The position numbers were made by a program, and so were the translations under genes. The notes beneath the pieces were generated by a model, which saw nothing but the letters and a program-made list of their open reading frames with translations, ran no database searches and was not told the origin of the DNA. From Narthecium ossifragum (taxonomy: Eukaryota; Streptophyta; Magnoliopsida; Dioscoreales; Nartheciaceae): a DNA stretch of 64,000 nt. The stretch's first letter is position 1; each line of letters opens with the position of its first letter. Where the stretch lies: contig OY986971.1 in NCBI GenBank assembly GCA_963920575.1, forward strand, positions 22,186,492 to 22,250,491. The letters run 5' to 3'. This document shows, piece by piece, positions 32,429 to 43,857 of this stretch.

Positions 32429-35400
32429 ACTTGGTATCAGAGCAGGCTGTAGGTCCCAGGGATAGGATTAGGCTTACGGTTGAGGTTTTGAGTGTGGAAT
32501 GGGATAGTTCTAGGTCTAGAACATCCTTGCATGTCTGGTTGCGATTGTGTGTGACGTGCTTATCTATCTGTTTGCTGTTGTGTTTTGCTGCTTCCCGGTT
32601 GCGTCATGACGTCTCAGGGGGAGATGTGCATGCGCACCGGTGTCGTCCGTTCCCTCGCCTGACAGTATCTCCCCTCGTGCTGGAGATGAGCGAGTAGGGA
32701 ATCGGACGTGTATCATCTTGTACTTTCGAAATCTCGAGAGGTGAACCCGTTAGGGTTCAGAGACGGTGTTGGAGATCCTTCGACAGTAGAGGACTGATTG
32801 AAGGAGGTGACCCGGATCCCAGATGTTTTGGACATCCTGGAGTATCGCTTGCTTGGGAAGCTGTTGTTTTCTTGCCTTCCCAGGGAACGATTCGTAGTGG
32901 CGCTTGTCGGGGCCACTAGGGACACTGTTGGTTGTGTGTTGAGAACGGTTCGCATACTGTTCTCTGGCACCTACCCTTGGAGGGTGGTGCAGTTGCGAGT
33001 ACCCTCCTCTGGTTCTGGGTACTCGCACCACGTGGCGACACGTGGGTTGGTTGGTTCATCTGGCTCGGTGTGCTAGGGCGACAGCAGGGTGCACCCTAGA
33101 CTGTATGCTAGCTACTGAGACAGGTGACTTGAGGGTTGAGACCGGGCTGTTGGCCGATGGTCGTGGTGAGTTTCGGGGTTGTCGTTCCTGCTTTTGGGGA
33201 ACGACAGGTTGGCCGTTGGCAGAGGCAGTGGTTTCAGCATCAGCGACAGCCGTGGCAGCAGCAGCGTCGTGCCGTCCTTTGAGGGGTAGCCTGGACCGCA
33301 ATACTGAGAGGTATTGCACCGGGTGCTCGAGTGCTAGCCGTTGTGGGTCTTTCCGCCGACGGTGCTTGTTGCGAGGGGCGCTAGGCGCTTACCGCAGAGC
33401 AGTCGAGCGTGACGCACGATGTGGGCCAGAGCGGTGGACTGTTGCCTCAGTTGGGGCAGGTACCTGGGGCAGATGCAGGAATTCAGATTCCAGATAGAAG
33501 CTTGCCGGAGACGAGGCGGCGACCGTTCTAGCCAGCGGTTCGCGCACTCCAGAGGAGCTAGCATTTTCAGCAGCAGCCAGTTTCAGAGCCGCCAGTTTCG
33601 ACTTTCGGCTTCAGCTTTCAGCTTTCGGAGCTTCTCGCAACTTGCGACTTCCTTGTGGCTCTGGGTTTCCCCCTCGTGACTCGTTCCCGTGTGGCCGTGT
33701 TGGCTTGGGACTGGAGTCGGGTGTGGCTTTGAGAGTAGCCACCGATTGGGACAAGAGCTTGGGTTGGTTGGTCTTGTCGGGGCGTTTGCTAGAGGTTGGA
33801 GACCTCTAGGTGTCCGTCGCCCACGTGTGGTACACGTTGGGGTTCGACGGCTTCCTCGGTTGTGTCGGTTGGTTGCGCACCGGGTTGTGCTTCTTTGGCC
33901 GTGGGAAGGTGTCGTGGGTACACCTGACGGCGTTGTTTCGCTCTCGTTGAAGATCGCGGTTAGGCGATCCTTCTGTTTGCCGAGAGCTGGGGTTTGTTCA
34001 CCGGCTTGAGGTGAACTTCCTCCCCGTTGTTGTCGAGGGTGCTCTAGAGAGCAGCTTCCCCTCACGTTTTGTTGTTGTTGTTTGTGCAGCTGTCCCTTCT
34101 GAGGAGCTTTCAGATTGTCCCCTTCGCGGGACACCGAGTTCGAGGTTGAGGTTCCTTTGGGCGGTCTTGAGCGTTGCGAGTTCGCACGTGGATGCTAGCA
34201 GCGTTTGGAGAGTCGAGGACTCAGTCGGCCGAGTCAGTAGCTCGGGACTTGGTTCGCCCAGGTGTGTTGCCTCAGAGGGTGTTCCGGTTCTTGTTATGGA
34301 TGGTTCCCTCCAGAGATGCATAGGCGTCAGGAAGCTGGACAGTGTTGCAGCACAGAGTATGCGCCCGCTGCAGTGTAATGATGATGGATTAGCAGTTGAG
34401 AGACTTGTCGACTCCTTCAGAGTTTGACCTTCGCATCGACCCCACCAACTGAGGGTTCGGAATTGTGACATCCCGGAGGCAGCCTTCCGTACGAGGTACG
34501 GGCTGTACGAGTTCACAGTGATGCCGTTTGGTCTGACAAACGCACCAGCAGCTTTCACAAATCTGATGTGGAGGATCTTTAGGCCGTATCCTGATCAGTT
34601 GCAGTGGCGTCGTCGACAGCATCATATCTACTGGCGCGTTGAGGAGGAGCACGAGCAATGCTTGGCGTTTGCATCGCAGCTGCCGAGGGTGTATCGGTGT
34701 TATTTGGCTCCCAGCTCGAGGTGTTGGCCTTCAGAGGCAGGTTTCGACCGACAGGCAGTCTCAGCGGCAGGCAGATCGATTGATTCAGCTGGGCTTGACA
34801 CAGATATGCGACGGCAGAGGTCGAAGACGGTATTCGAGATTCAGTAGAGGCATCTCCAAGACCGCGAGACCCTTGACCAGAGTGGCCAGGAAACCGGAGC
34901 TTTTGCCTTAAAGTCACTGCGTCAGTGCCTTTAAGGGTAATAGCCACCAGTAGTTGTTAGAGAGGCTAGAGCAGGTTTGGCGGATTGTCAGCTCAGCGGA
35001 AACAGACAGTCAGTTGGATCATGTTTCAAGGATCAGATTCCAGATGATCTTCCGTTTGGTGTCTACAGCATCCCAGCTTTCCCGACCAGAGTGATATAGA
35101 CCCAGAGTAGATATCCAGAGCTTGTGGAGATCCGTGCTGCGGTTTTTACCGAGTACATGATAGAGGGCTAGATAGCATCAGCAGACCGCAGATTGTGCTT
35201 CGTTAGCAGTCTTGCAGATCCAACGGATCCATTGCAGCCTCCCTTACTGCGTCAGAGTGGGAGCGGAAGCACACCATGACGGACGTCATCACCAGATTGC
35301 AGGAGGCAGCTAGGTGGAGTACGTTCCCTTGCTGGAGTTTGCCTACTTCATCGATCATCAGTTCAGACGGATGCAGTGCCATTCTAGGTGTAGCACGACA

Positions 35401-36628
35401 GTTCGTGCCGTTCATCCGATTGCTCAACCGAGGTTGTTGAGGCATCCTCCACCACCCCAGGCGTCATCAGACAGTACTCAGGGAGATCAGCACAGAGCAG
35501 ACGAGAGAGCTACTCAGGTCAGAGGCGGTGATCCTTGGAGTTCTCAGTTCCTGGCAGAGTGTTCCTGAAGGTTCCTTCGTGTAGAGGACCAGTCAGAGTT
35601 GGCAGAGAGCAGAGACCAGATGAGGTGGAGACCGAGGCAACCCTACACCGAGAGTCTGCACCATAACCATGACGGCGTGGAGCGACGACAACATCGAGCA
35701 TGTAGAGATTCATGATGGCTTTAGCAGACAGTTGATAGTACTCCAGAGGTGGAGTAGCAGATCTAGAGTTGCACGAGGACATCCTACGTGAGGTTCACTC
35801 CTCTCCTGTTGGTTCATTCAAGAGGCATGGAGATATATCATGGGTTTCGTCGTCAGCTTGGTTGGCATCAGATGCAGAGATCAGATTCAGGATCATATGC
35901 ATAAATCAGATTCAGAGCTCAGATCCAGAGACCAGGTGCAGAGGTCAGGTCAGCACATACCATATGAAATGAGTATGTGTGCCACATAGCAGTCCACATG
36001 TCAGAGAGATGATCAGATGGCGTGATGCTTCAGCTTCCATCACTTCAGGCCATGATTCCAGGATCACAGGCATGAGTCTGGTACAGCTCTTAGTAGTCGG
36101 TGACCATTTCGTTGACTTTCAGCACAGCATCTCACGGCACAGATGGACAGACGGTCAGAGAGGACCATTCAGATCCATGGTGACGTGCTTAGAGCACGCA
36201 TTGTTGATGCAGACGTCAGACGACGGGAGCACATCCTCATGGCAGAGTTTGCCTACTTCAGCAGTTGACGGCTCAACACCGGCATTGCACCTTTTGAGGT
36301 AGAGAGGTCAGTGCGGATCAGGTCAGAGGTGACAGCCGTTAGAGTTCGCAGTTGGCGACAGAGGGTTTGCTTACAAATCAGCTTTAGTTACTCACTTGCC
36401 AGTTGCGTGTCCTACCGCCGCATGTTCGGTGTTGAGGAAGTACAGTCAGTATCGGTCCCACATGATCAGACACGATGACATCGTAGTCGAGGAGGACGTC
36501 GCCTACATAGAGTAGCCAGTGCAGATTGTGGGCCGACGAGATCAGATGCTGAGAGGCAGATCGATACTGCTAGTGATGATCAGAGAGAGGCATGGTAGTG
36601 CAGAGAGCTTGACGTGGGGGCGAGAGGA
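32429..36628 (+). pseudogene. Degenerate internal domain of element A1
   Basis: About 4.2 kb downstream of the primer site carry only scraps of Ty3-type polyprotein. The clearest is a reverse transcriptase piece at 34468-34600, reading [20 protein letters not shown] then [14 protein letters not shown]. An integrase-like scrap reads VPLLEFAYF near 35320-35350. Between them there is no sustained frame, and intervals between recognisable scraps are far shorter than in an intact pol, as if many blocks had been removed. The same arrangement recurs colinearly in copy A2 (60975-62905, minus). The 3' LTR of A1 is not found; at 36629 the sequence switches to an Athila-like element. Confidence 0.65.
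32431..32443 (+). other. Primer-binding site of element A1 (initiator Met tRNA type)
   Basis: TTGGTATCAGAGC matches the complement of the 3' end of plant initiator tRNA-Met and lies two bases after the LTR end. Confidence 0.9.
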
Positions 36629-37302
36629 TCGCGTGCGGCGATCAATCCTCGTATCGACCGTGAGAGGCTGTTTTTGTGACAGAGCCTGACGGTCGATATC
36701 GCGGTCGACCGTGGCTATCGTAGAGGGCGACGGTCGATGTCGCGGTCGACCGTCAGTAGTCTTCAACGTAAGATCGTTTCAGCGCTGCAAAAATTTCAGA
36801 AAATTATCAGAAAAATCCTAAAAAATATAAAATAACGTAAATAAAAATAAAAATCTAACTCGCTCAGAAAAAGAGTTAAGACAAGATTAAATCGATACTC
36901 GTTGTAAATCAAAAGATTTTCCCCCGCAACGGCTATTTGACGAATATTCCCCCGGTCGTCGACGGACCAGTCTTCCAGCAGCTAAATATCTTCATCTTCT
37001 TCAAAGTTGCTATCAATCTATCAGAAATCTCTGAAAGTGTCCAACATGGAAGTTGTACATCTTGATGTCTTCTAGATGTCACCCAAATTTCAGAATATTT
37101 GGACCTAAAAATAATTTCTGGTGAATATTATGCTAACAGTCGATAGAGCAGCGTATTTCAGCATATTAAGCCTTTTTTGTACTTTCTAACTTGAATCTTC
37201 ATTAAACCTGAAATCAACTAACAAACTATCAAATACAAATACTCTAAGCCTAACAAAGATAAATTAAGGGGTTTAATTATGAATATTTAGTGACTCATCA
37301 CA
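36629..37302 (-). mobile_element. Truncated 3' LTR joined to a second 5' UTR (tandem Athila-like remnant)
   Basis: The right part (about 36940-37302) matches the start of the LTR at 44936-45292, beginning TGTGATGAGTCAC on the minus strand and preceded by a GTTGGGGGG polypurine tract. The left part (36629-36935) matches the leader between the primer site and gag at about 43530-43838. Missing between them are about 1.08 kb of LTR and half of the primer site (CCCCGCAACGG remains). So a second internal region followed this LTR, as expected for LTR-to-LTR tandem elements. Confidence 0.75.
36650..36755. repeat. GGTCGA hairpin array in the Athila-like leader, left copy
   Basis: Two ACGGTCGAT-GTCGACCGT pairs, a near-duplicate of 43560-43665. 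Confidence 0.8.
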
Positions 37303-39769
37303 CCCCCCAACTTACACTTTGCTAGTCCTCGAGCAAAGAAAAGATAAAAAGAAAGTAATAAATCTAACTAGCCACTTTCGTAAGTCTCACGATTGCACTT
37401 AGCATGTGCAATAAGCCTTTAAACCCCTGGGTTACCCCAGTGGAGGAGTTATAGTCTCCTGAGGGTTTTCAGAGATGACACCCACAAACATCTATACATC
37501 CCTTAAATATATCATCAGAAATCAATTATAATATTCATCAACTATAATGCATGAAATAGAAATAATATCCATAAATATACCTTTCAACTCATATTCACAT
37601 AAAAACATAGTAAATCAAAACATGTCATAACATATTTCCAACACTTCAACATATTTAATCATGATTAAAAACAACTTTAACACTCCTGTGTGTGATTAGG
37701 ATTCCACATGCTTCAGAGCATCAATTATATCTAAGCACTTCAACTATTCAAGATCACAATCATATCCAAGCACATATCTTCCACTTATCACATAGCAATA
37801 TCTGTTTTTATTCATTTTTTTACTCAGGAAGTTCAACTGTTTTACGCGAAGACCATGCTGGTTAGGCACACTGCCCGGTTACTAAGTATGAAACCCTTAT
37901 TTTTTTTCTAGAAAATTCAACCGTTTTACGCGAACACCACGCTGGTTAGGCATACTGCCCGGTTACTAAGTTGAAAATCCATTTTTTTTTCTTTTTTTAC
38001 ATACTCAGATAATTACATGTGTTCATGTATTTTCTGTGTCATGACATAGAATTGTAAATCTATCCTAGTATCATGCTTAGAATCTAATATCAACCCCTTA
38101 ACATGTGGAAGTGAACATGTGCATTAGGATATGTCAAGTTATCCTTAAATTATGGTAAAAGTGTTAAAGTATAGAAATAATGTCATGCATAACAAAAATT
38201 TACTATTTCTTATATGACATACAAGTCTCTGAATAATCCATAAAATAAATTTCTAAAACCTGCATCTTTGTCAAGTCATATCATAATTTCATCCTTTTGA
38301 CATATTTCAAGGGATGTATAATAATAAAAATTAAATTCCTAGAATCTACCCCCAACTTGAATGTAATTGTCCCCAATTACACTAAGTCATAAAAATAAAG
38401 CAAGGAAAAAGGGTAGAGATCACCGTAGATATTGCACTATAAATAGTTGGCTCGCATAAGAGACGATCACCACACCACCCATAAGAAGAATACGTCGCTA
38501 TGGAATAAATTCATGTCTCTAGAAGAGTTTAAACGAATAAAATCATAGAAATCACCATAAAACGTTAGAGACATATGTAAAGATTTTAAGAATAACCCCT
38601 GGATCGAACTGTATAAGAATGTCATAAGTCGCCCCTCAATGAGTGCCAAAGGCCACCTGCCATAAAAGATACATTTCCAAAAGATCAAATATAATAGAAT
38701 GGAAAATATATAAAAAATTATAGAAAGGCATAAAAATCATTAATAATTTCGGCAAAATCTCCTTTGTATTATCATGATATATCAGCCTTATACAAGCATT
38801 CAATCCACAAAAATTAAAAATAAAGACATTAAAGCAATAAAATATATTAAATGATCCATACACAGCACCCAAATAATCAGTGTCCATAAAATTATCCTGC
38901 TTGAAGATATACACTGTCTGATCGGAAAACCGGGCTGCAAAGCGTATGGATCTCGTCCATCAGCCAACGGACGGCTGAGAGCTCGTCGGCGACGATCAAC
39001 GATGAAACGGGTCGCCGGAGGATGGGACCAATAGGAATGGAATCGTGGGAGGCCAAGGAGTCCGTCCATGCCGTCTGATCTGTGAATGGTGGTCTCCAGG
39101 CGGCGGAACGACGGGGGACGGCGCGGAGGAAGATGGTCAGAGTTAGAATCCGGCGGCCGGAGCTTCAATCGAGGTGGGTAAGGAGCAAGGAAGCATCGCA
39201 GAAGGCCTGAGAACGTACCTAGGTGATTTAATTGTAGAATCGGAGGGCCAAGAGGCGGATAGAAGATGACCGGCGCGGTGGAGGATCGTCGGAGGTGGAA
39301 TCCGGCCAACCGAGCTACAAGCTTGAGTTTTGAAGGTTGCAAAAGAGTCGTGACGGCCAGAGGATGGTGCTGGAGGTGGTTAGGGACGGTGGGAAGCAGT
39401 GGAAGAGGTGATCGGAGATGGCGGTAGGAACAGGGGATGTCCGCCGGCGTCGGAAGAGACGAAATTGGGGGAAGAAGAGGCCGGGAGGAGGTAGAGGAGA
39501 AGATTGCGACGGTGTTGGAGGTGGGTTGGAGGGCTGGGAGCGGCCGGAGCGGTGGCGACGGCCGGCGATCGGGGACGAGGAAAGGAACAGGGGATGAGCA
39601 CCGGCGTCGGAAGAGAGGAAATTAAAGGGTGAAGATGTATTGAGAAGGTATAGGAGAAGATAGCAAACGTGTTGATGGTGGTTTGGAGGGCGGGAGCGGC
39701 CGGAGAGGACGGCGTCGAGGCGGCGGTCGATGACGAGGAAGGAGGAAGATGACCCTGTAGAGCTAGAGT
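37303..39769. other. Noncoding 3' portion of the Athila-like element
   Basis: The stretch next to the polypurine tract is AT-rich. A block containing TTTTACGCGAAGACCATGCT and ACTGCCCGGTTACTAAG is duplicated in tandem (about 37835-37905 and 37918-37980). From about 38930 to 39770 the base composition turns GC-rich with GGAGG/CCGGCG repeats. Open frames there have no recognisable domain, and this block may be a foreign insertion. Confidence 0.5.
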
Positions 39770-40010
39770 GACGGTCGACCGTGGGAGAGGGTTTTGTGAG
39801 AACAAAATCAGACGGTGGATCGATCGATCGACCGCGAACCAACTTATTTGAAATTAGAAACGGACGGTCGATCGTCTAATCGACCGTGGCCCACGTTACC
39901 TGTTTGAGGAGCTGACGGTCGATCCTTCCATCGACCCTGAGAAGCTTTATTTTTGACAGAGCCTCACGGATGATCTCGCGGTCGATGGGGCGGTCGACCG
40001 TCCTCCAGGA
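39770..40010. repeat. GGTCGA hairpin array in the 3' part of the Athila-like element
   Basis: ACGGTCGACCGT, CGATCGATCGACCG and ACGGTCGATCGTCTAATCGA-type units occur, including the pair ACGGTCGAT...ATCGACCGT around 39866-39887. Confidence 0.75.
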
Positions 40011-40569
40011 AATTCGATTTTCTAGATATTATGATTATTCTTAAAAAAAAAGGAAAATCAAGGAAAATTTGATGATCTCGATCACCCCACTTAGAATAAT
40101 TTCCTCCATATAATGCTTGAAACCAAACCCAGCCCCACAGTAAGTTCAGTATTTGATGATACAGGTCAATCAGTTCTTTTCTCCCCACATGTGAACTAGA
40201 GGCTCCACCGTCTATGCATGGCAACCTATCGTCATGTTTAATCTTGCAACCCAGTCTACGGTATGTGTCCCTCATAATGTTGGGACTCGGAAGTGAACTT
40301 GGAGGGGATTTCAATCTCAGAATGGGTGTAGGCAATGACGATGGTGTAAATATAGGTAAAGGAGAAGGTGGTGGCTCAGGTTTAGAATATACTGACATAT
40401 CTGTGCAAAAGTGTGTGTCAGCATAATAAGCACGAACTTGTATGGGATCTAAATCAGGTGCAGGAGTAAGAGATAACGGCGGAAGCGGCTCAACCACCCA
40501 AGAAATAGTTTTTGTCTCTGCAGTGTGCTGATTAACATCATCAGAGTCAGAAGCAAAGGCATTCAACAT
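39964..40569 (-). CDS. Unknown 201 aa ORF downstream of gag-protease
   Basis: An intact frame starts MLNAFASDSDDVNQHTAETK, passes a proline-rich middle (PEPPPSPLPIFTPSSLPTP), then RRLGCKIKHDDRLPCIDGGA and LIDLYHQILNLLWGWVW. I do not recognise a family. It starts just beyond the acidic repeats that follow the protease, so it may be the tail of the same polyprotein separated by stops, occupying the place where polymerase would normally begin. Start choice is tentative. The last part overlaps a hairpin array. Confidence 0.4.
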   Translation of the reverse strand: MLNAFASDSDDVNQHTAETKTISWVVEPLPPLSLTPAPDLDPIQVRAYYADTHFCTDMSVYSKPEPPPSPLPIFTPSSLPTPILRLKSPPSSLPSPNIMRDTYRRLGCKIKHDDRLPCIDGGASSSHVGRKELIDLYHQILNLLWGWVWFQALYGGNYSKWGDRDHQIFLDFPFFLRIIIISRKSNFLEDGRPPHRPRDHP

Positions 40570-40790
40570 GTCAGACAGAATGTCATTCTTTAATTCAACA
40601 TCATCATCCTCAGAATCATACTCATCCCAAAATTATAGGCAATCTATCATCATGCAGTTCAACATCATACTCATCATCATCAGAATCATATTCATCCCAA
40701 ACTGTAGGCAATCTATCATCATACAGTTCAACATCATAATCATCATCATCAGAATCATATTCATCCTAAATTGCAGGCAATCTATCATTC
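40570..40790 (-). repeat. Acidic coding repeat, about 69 bp units
   Basis: On the minus strand the units translate as DEYDSDDDDYDVELYDDRLP-type peptides, about 23 aa each, two full plus partial copies. They are interrupted by the TAG that ends the protease frame (40766-40768) and lie directly before the 201 aa ORF. Confidence 0.8.
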
Positions 40791-41638
40791 ATTATAACAT
40801 GAGACTTATCATCAAAGCAGTCCGTCAAACTATCAATATGAAAGCATTCATTCTCATGTTCAGGCAAACATGCAGTCTTAAAGATATTCAATTTAACATG
40901 TATATTACCAAAAGAAACATCCATCACACTAGTTCGACAATTTATGCAGGCATTAGCAGTGGCCAAAAACGGACGTCCTAGAATAATGGGTACAGTCTTT
41001 TTGTAGTGGACAACAGGTTCCATGTCTAAGACAACAAAGTCAACCGGAAAGAAAAAATTATCCACTTTAACTAAAACATCTTCTACTATACCTCTAGGTG
41101 TCTTAATGGACCTGTCAGCTAATTGCAAGATCACTGATGTCTGTTTAAGTTTTTCCATCCCAAATTCCTTATAAAGGTAGTAGGGCAAAATGTTAACACT
41201 AGCTCCAAGGTCAAGAAGGGCACCATCAATCTGGTAGTCTCCTATGCAACAGGGTATGGAAGGGGTACCAGGGTCCTTTAATTTGAGTGGTGTGTCATGT
41301 TTCAAAATTGAACTGACTTGTTCAGGTAAAAGGATTTTCTTGTCCCCTTTGGGTTTTGTCTGGCGTTTATGAGTGCACAGGTCCTTTAGAAATTTGGCAT
41401 AAGAAGGAATCTGACGAATGGCCTGAAGCAAGGGTATGTTGATGTTGACATGTTTGAAAGTTTCAAGGATTTCCTTAGTAGCTCTTCGGGCTTTGATGGT
41501 TGGGTACGGGTCCTTGAGGGCTGCAGGAAAAGGCACTTTAGGAATATATTTAGCTGGATCAGGCTCTCTAGAATCAAATGGGCTAGCATCAGGTGAAAGG
41601 AAAGAGTCATCTCGAGTTGGACGATACCAGCCGGTCAA
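40766..41638 (-). pseudogene. Athila-like aspartic protease region
   Basis: The frame overlaps the gag stop by a few bases, in a shifted phase and without an ATG, so it was probably fused to gag originally. It opens with PAKYIPKVPFPAALKDPYP and then INIPLLQAIRQIPSYAKFLK, the usual gag-protease linker of Athila elements. The protease active site is DLGASVNILP, followed by the flap region and IILGRPFLATANA. The enzyme normally cleaves the gag-pol polyprotein as a homodimer. Active-site residues are intact; the frameshift from gag makes the copy defective unless frameshifting occurs. Confidence 0.8.
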
Positions 41639-43325
41639 TCGTCCGTACTGACAGGTTCACCTATTTGATTATCAACTGTTTTACCACTTCTAAGGGTCAC
41701 AACGGCTTTAGCACTCTCAAAGTTTTGGCTTTCTACATAGTGATGGCCTCTTGGGTTGGTGACAGATTGACTTGACAAATGCCCATCCTCTCTTTTAGAC
41801 AAGGTGTTAGAAAGTTGACCAACTTGTTTTTCTAAATTTGAAATGGATTGAATCATTGAAGATAAGTTGTTTTTCAATACGGAGACATCACCTTTGACAG
41901 TTGAAATTTCGACCTTCATGAATGACATGTCCCTATTGAAATCACCTCTCATCTCTAAAAGTGTACTCATGATAGAATTTAAAGTGGGCTCAGTTGATGA
42001 TTCAGGAGGAGGAGGTTGTGAGGTATTCTGAGGATAATGTGAAGAGTACCCAGGGTTTGGATTTGCAAAAGATTTAGGTGGGTACTTGAAAGTGGAAGTA
42101 TTGGATGTATTGTTTTGTCCCTGAAAGTTACTTGATTGTTGTGGCTTCCAACTAAAATTAGGATGATTTCTCCAACTTGGATTATATGTATTCGAATAAG
42201 GGTTGTTCTGAGGTTTGGAAAAACCATAAGTTGCATTAACTTGTTCCTGAACAAAGTCAGAGAAATTGGGGGCCAGATGACAATCGGTAATATGATGATT
42301 AGAGCTAAGACAAAGGGCACAGGTTTCAGAAGAAGTGTGAGGCGATTGTTGAGCAAGAGATTGGCCTGTTTTCAACTGGTTTAAGTCTTTAGTTAGGAGG
42401 GCTACTTGTGCGGAGAGACTTTGGAATTCAGAAATTTCATAAATTCCCCGAAAATTACGAACAGTGGTAGACCGACTCCTAGAGACTGAGGCATTGTGCT
42501 GTGAATTTTCAGCAAGGTTGTCATACATTTCCCAAAGAACAGTCCAAGGTTTACTAAGAACAACACCCCTGCAGCAGGCTTCGACCATTGTCCTATAACG
42601 ATCATTAAGACCATTATAGAATGAATGGGCTAACTGCCACTTAGGTACCTCATGATGGGGACACTCTCTAAGAAGATCCTTAAATCTTTCTCAAGCTTCA
42701 TGAAACATCTCATCTTCATTTTGCTTAAAAGAGATGATCATGGTTCGATAATTTTGAGTTTTAATGATAGGGAAATATTTCTTAAGGAAAGCATCCTGAA
42801 GTTGGTCCCATGTTGAAATCGAATTTGGAGCTAAAGTTTGGAGCCAATGTTTAGCCTTGTCTTTCAAAGAAAAAGGGAAGAGTTTGAGTCTAAAGACATC
42901 ATCATTAAAATGCTGAAGTTTGAACATAGAAAGGATTTCAAGAAAGCTAGCAATGTGTCCATAGGGGTCCTCATTCTCACGCCCATAGAAAGAAGGTAAG
43001 GCTGTAATCCAATTAGGCTTAATCTCATAATGGGTAGCATTGATGGTAGATGGATTGATACAAGAAGCATAGGTATAAGGTCCAGGTAGGAAATGATTCC
43101 TAATTGGACTTCTCTATTATTGTTATCATTTCCACCCCTACCCATGTTATCATTAGAGTCAATGACATGTTCCTCGTGTTCAACCATTAGGAATTTCAAG
43201 GTGCTTATGGCTTCCTGGTAATTACTTAAAGATTTTTGTGCTAAGGTTCTAGCTGTTCGAAGTGTGGCCTCTATTTCTAGATCCAAAGGTTCCAACGGAT
43301 TATGTAGGGATCGTCTACCTTGCAT
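41635..43325 (-). pseudogene. Athila-like gag, frameshifted
   Basis: The start is MQGRRSLHNPLEPLDLEIEA at 43325. The frame shifts near 43100, continues as the capsid block FPFSLKDKAKHWLQTLAPNS with TWDQLQDAFLKKYFP, hits a stop at 42690 (MFHEA-stop) and continues in the same capsid fold (ERFKDLLRECPHHEVPKWQ). A zinc knuckle CALCLSSNHHITDC has the exact C-x2-C-x4-H-x4-C spacing. A long Asn/Pro/Ser-rich and coiled-coil tail ends with VVTLRSGK. Gag forms the particle that packages the RNA. One frameshift and one stop make this copy defective. It is preceded by the primer site and a leader with hairpin repeats. Confidence 0.85.
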
Positions 43326-43439
43326 CGAAGATCACACCAAAAAGAGAAAAAGGAAACGAAATATTCGGAGGAGAGGAGAAAATCCGGAAAACAAAGATTG
43401 AAAGCAAAGAAATTTAAAACAATAAAACTAACCTAACTA

Positions 43440-43665
43440 CGCTCACGGTCGATTTGGTGGTCGACCGTAGAGAGCTCGCGGTCGACCGTGGATTGCCCGC
43501 GGTTGACCGTGGAACTATGCAACCTTACTTGAAGACGCGGCGGTCAATCCTCGTATCGACCGTGAGAGGCTGTTTTTGTGACAGAGCCTGACGGTCGATA
43601 TTGCGGTCGACCGTGGCTATTGTAGAGGGCGACGGTCGATCCGACGGTCGATGTCGCGGTCGACC
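43440..43665. repeat. GGTCGA hairpin array in the Athila-like leader
   Basis: ACGGTCGA (43445-43452) pairs with TCGACCGT (43461-43468). Further units are at 43479, 43495 and 43590-43665. The array lies between primer site and gag, where retroelement packaging and dimerisation signals usually lie. Confidence 0.85.
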
Positions 43666-43835
43666 GTCAGTAGTCTTCAACGTAAGATCGTTTCAGCGCT
43701 GCAAAAATTTCAGAAAATTATCAGAAAAATCCTAAAAAATATAAAATAACGTAAATAAAAATAAAAATCTAACTCGCTCAGAAAAAGAGTTAAGACAAGA
43801 TTAAATCGATACTCCGTTGTAAATCAAAAGATTTT

Positions 43836-43852
43836 CCCCGGCAACGGCGCCA
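43836..43852 (-). other. Primer-binding site, Asp-tRNA type
   Basis: On the minus strand TGGCGCCGTTGCCGGGG, a primer site typical of Athila/Tat elements, lies five bases inside the LTR end. Confidence 0.9.
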
Positions 43853-43857
43853 AAAAT

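Larger units (their letters stand above)
37303..43857 (-). mobile_element. Internal region of an Athila-like gag-protease-only element
   Basis: Bounded on the right by the 5' LTR and Asp-type primer site and on the left by a polypurine tract and 3' LTR. In transcript order it encodes gag, an aspartic protease domain, an acidic repeat and a 201 aa ORF, then 2.6 kb of noncoding DNA. No reverse transcriptase, RNase H or integrase is visible. It therefore looks like a non-autonomous element of the terminal-repeat-with-GAG kind, extended by protease, that would need enzymes from a full-length relative. Confidence 0.75.

Noticed and set aside
33042..34558. Several frames of 100-190 codons in the A1 internal domain, both strands
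   Set aside because: No conserved domain; they are shadows in degenerate GC-rich retroelement sequence. Only the RT scrap at 34468-34600 is supportable.
39315..39842. 175-codon minus-strand Ser/Pro-rich frame
   Set aside because: GC-rich repetitive DNA with overlapping open frames in other phases and no domain.
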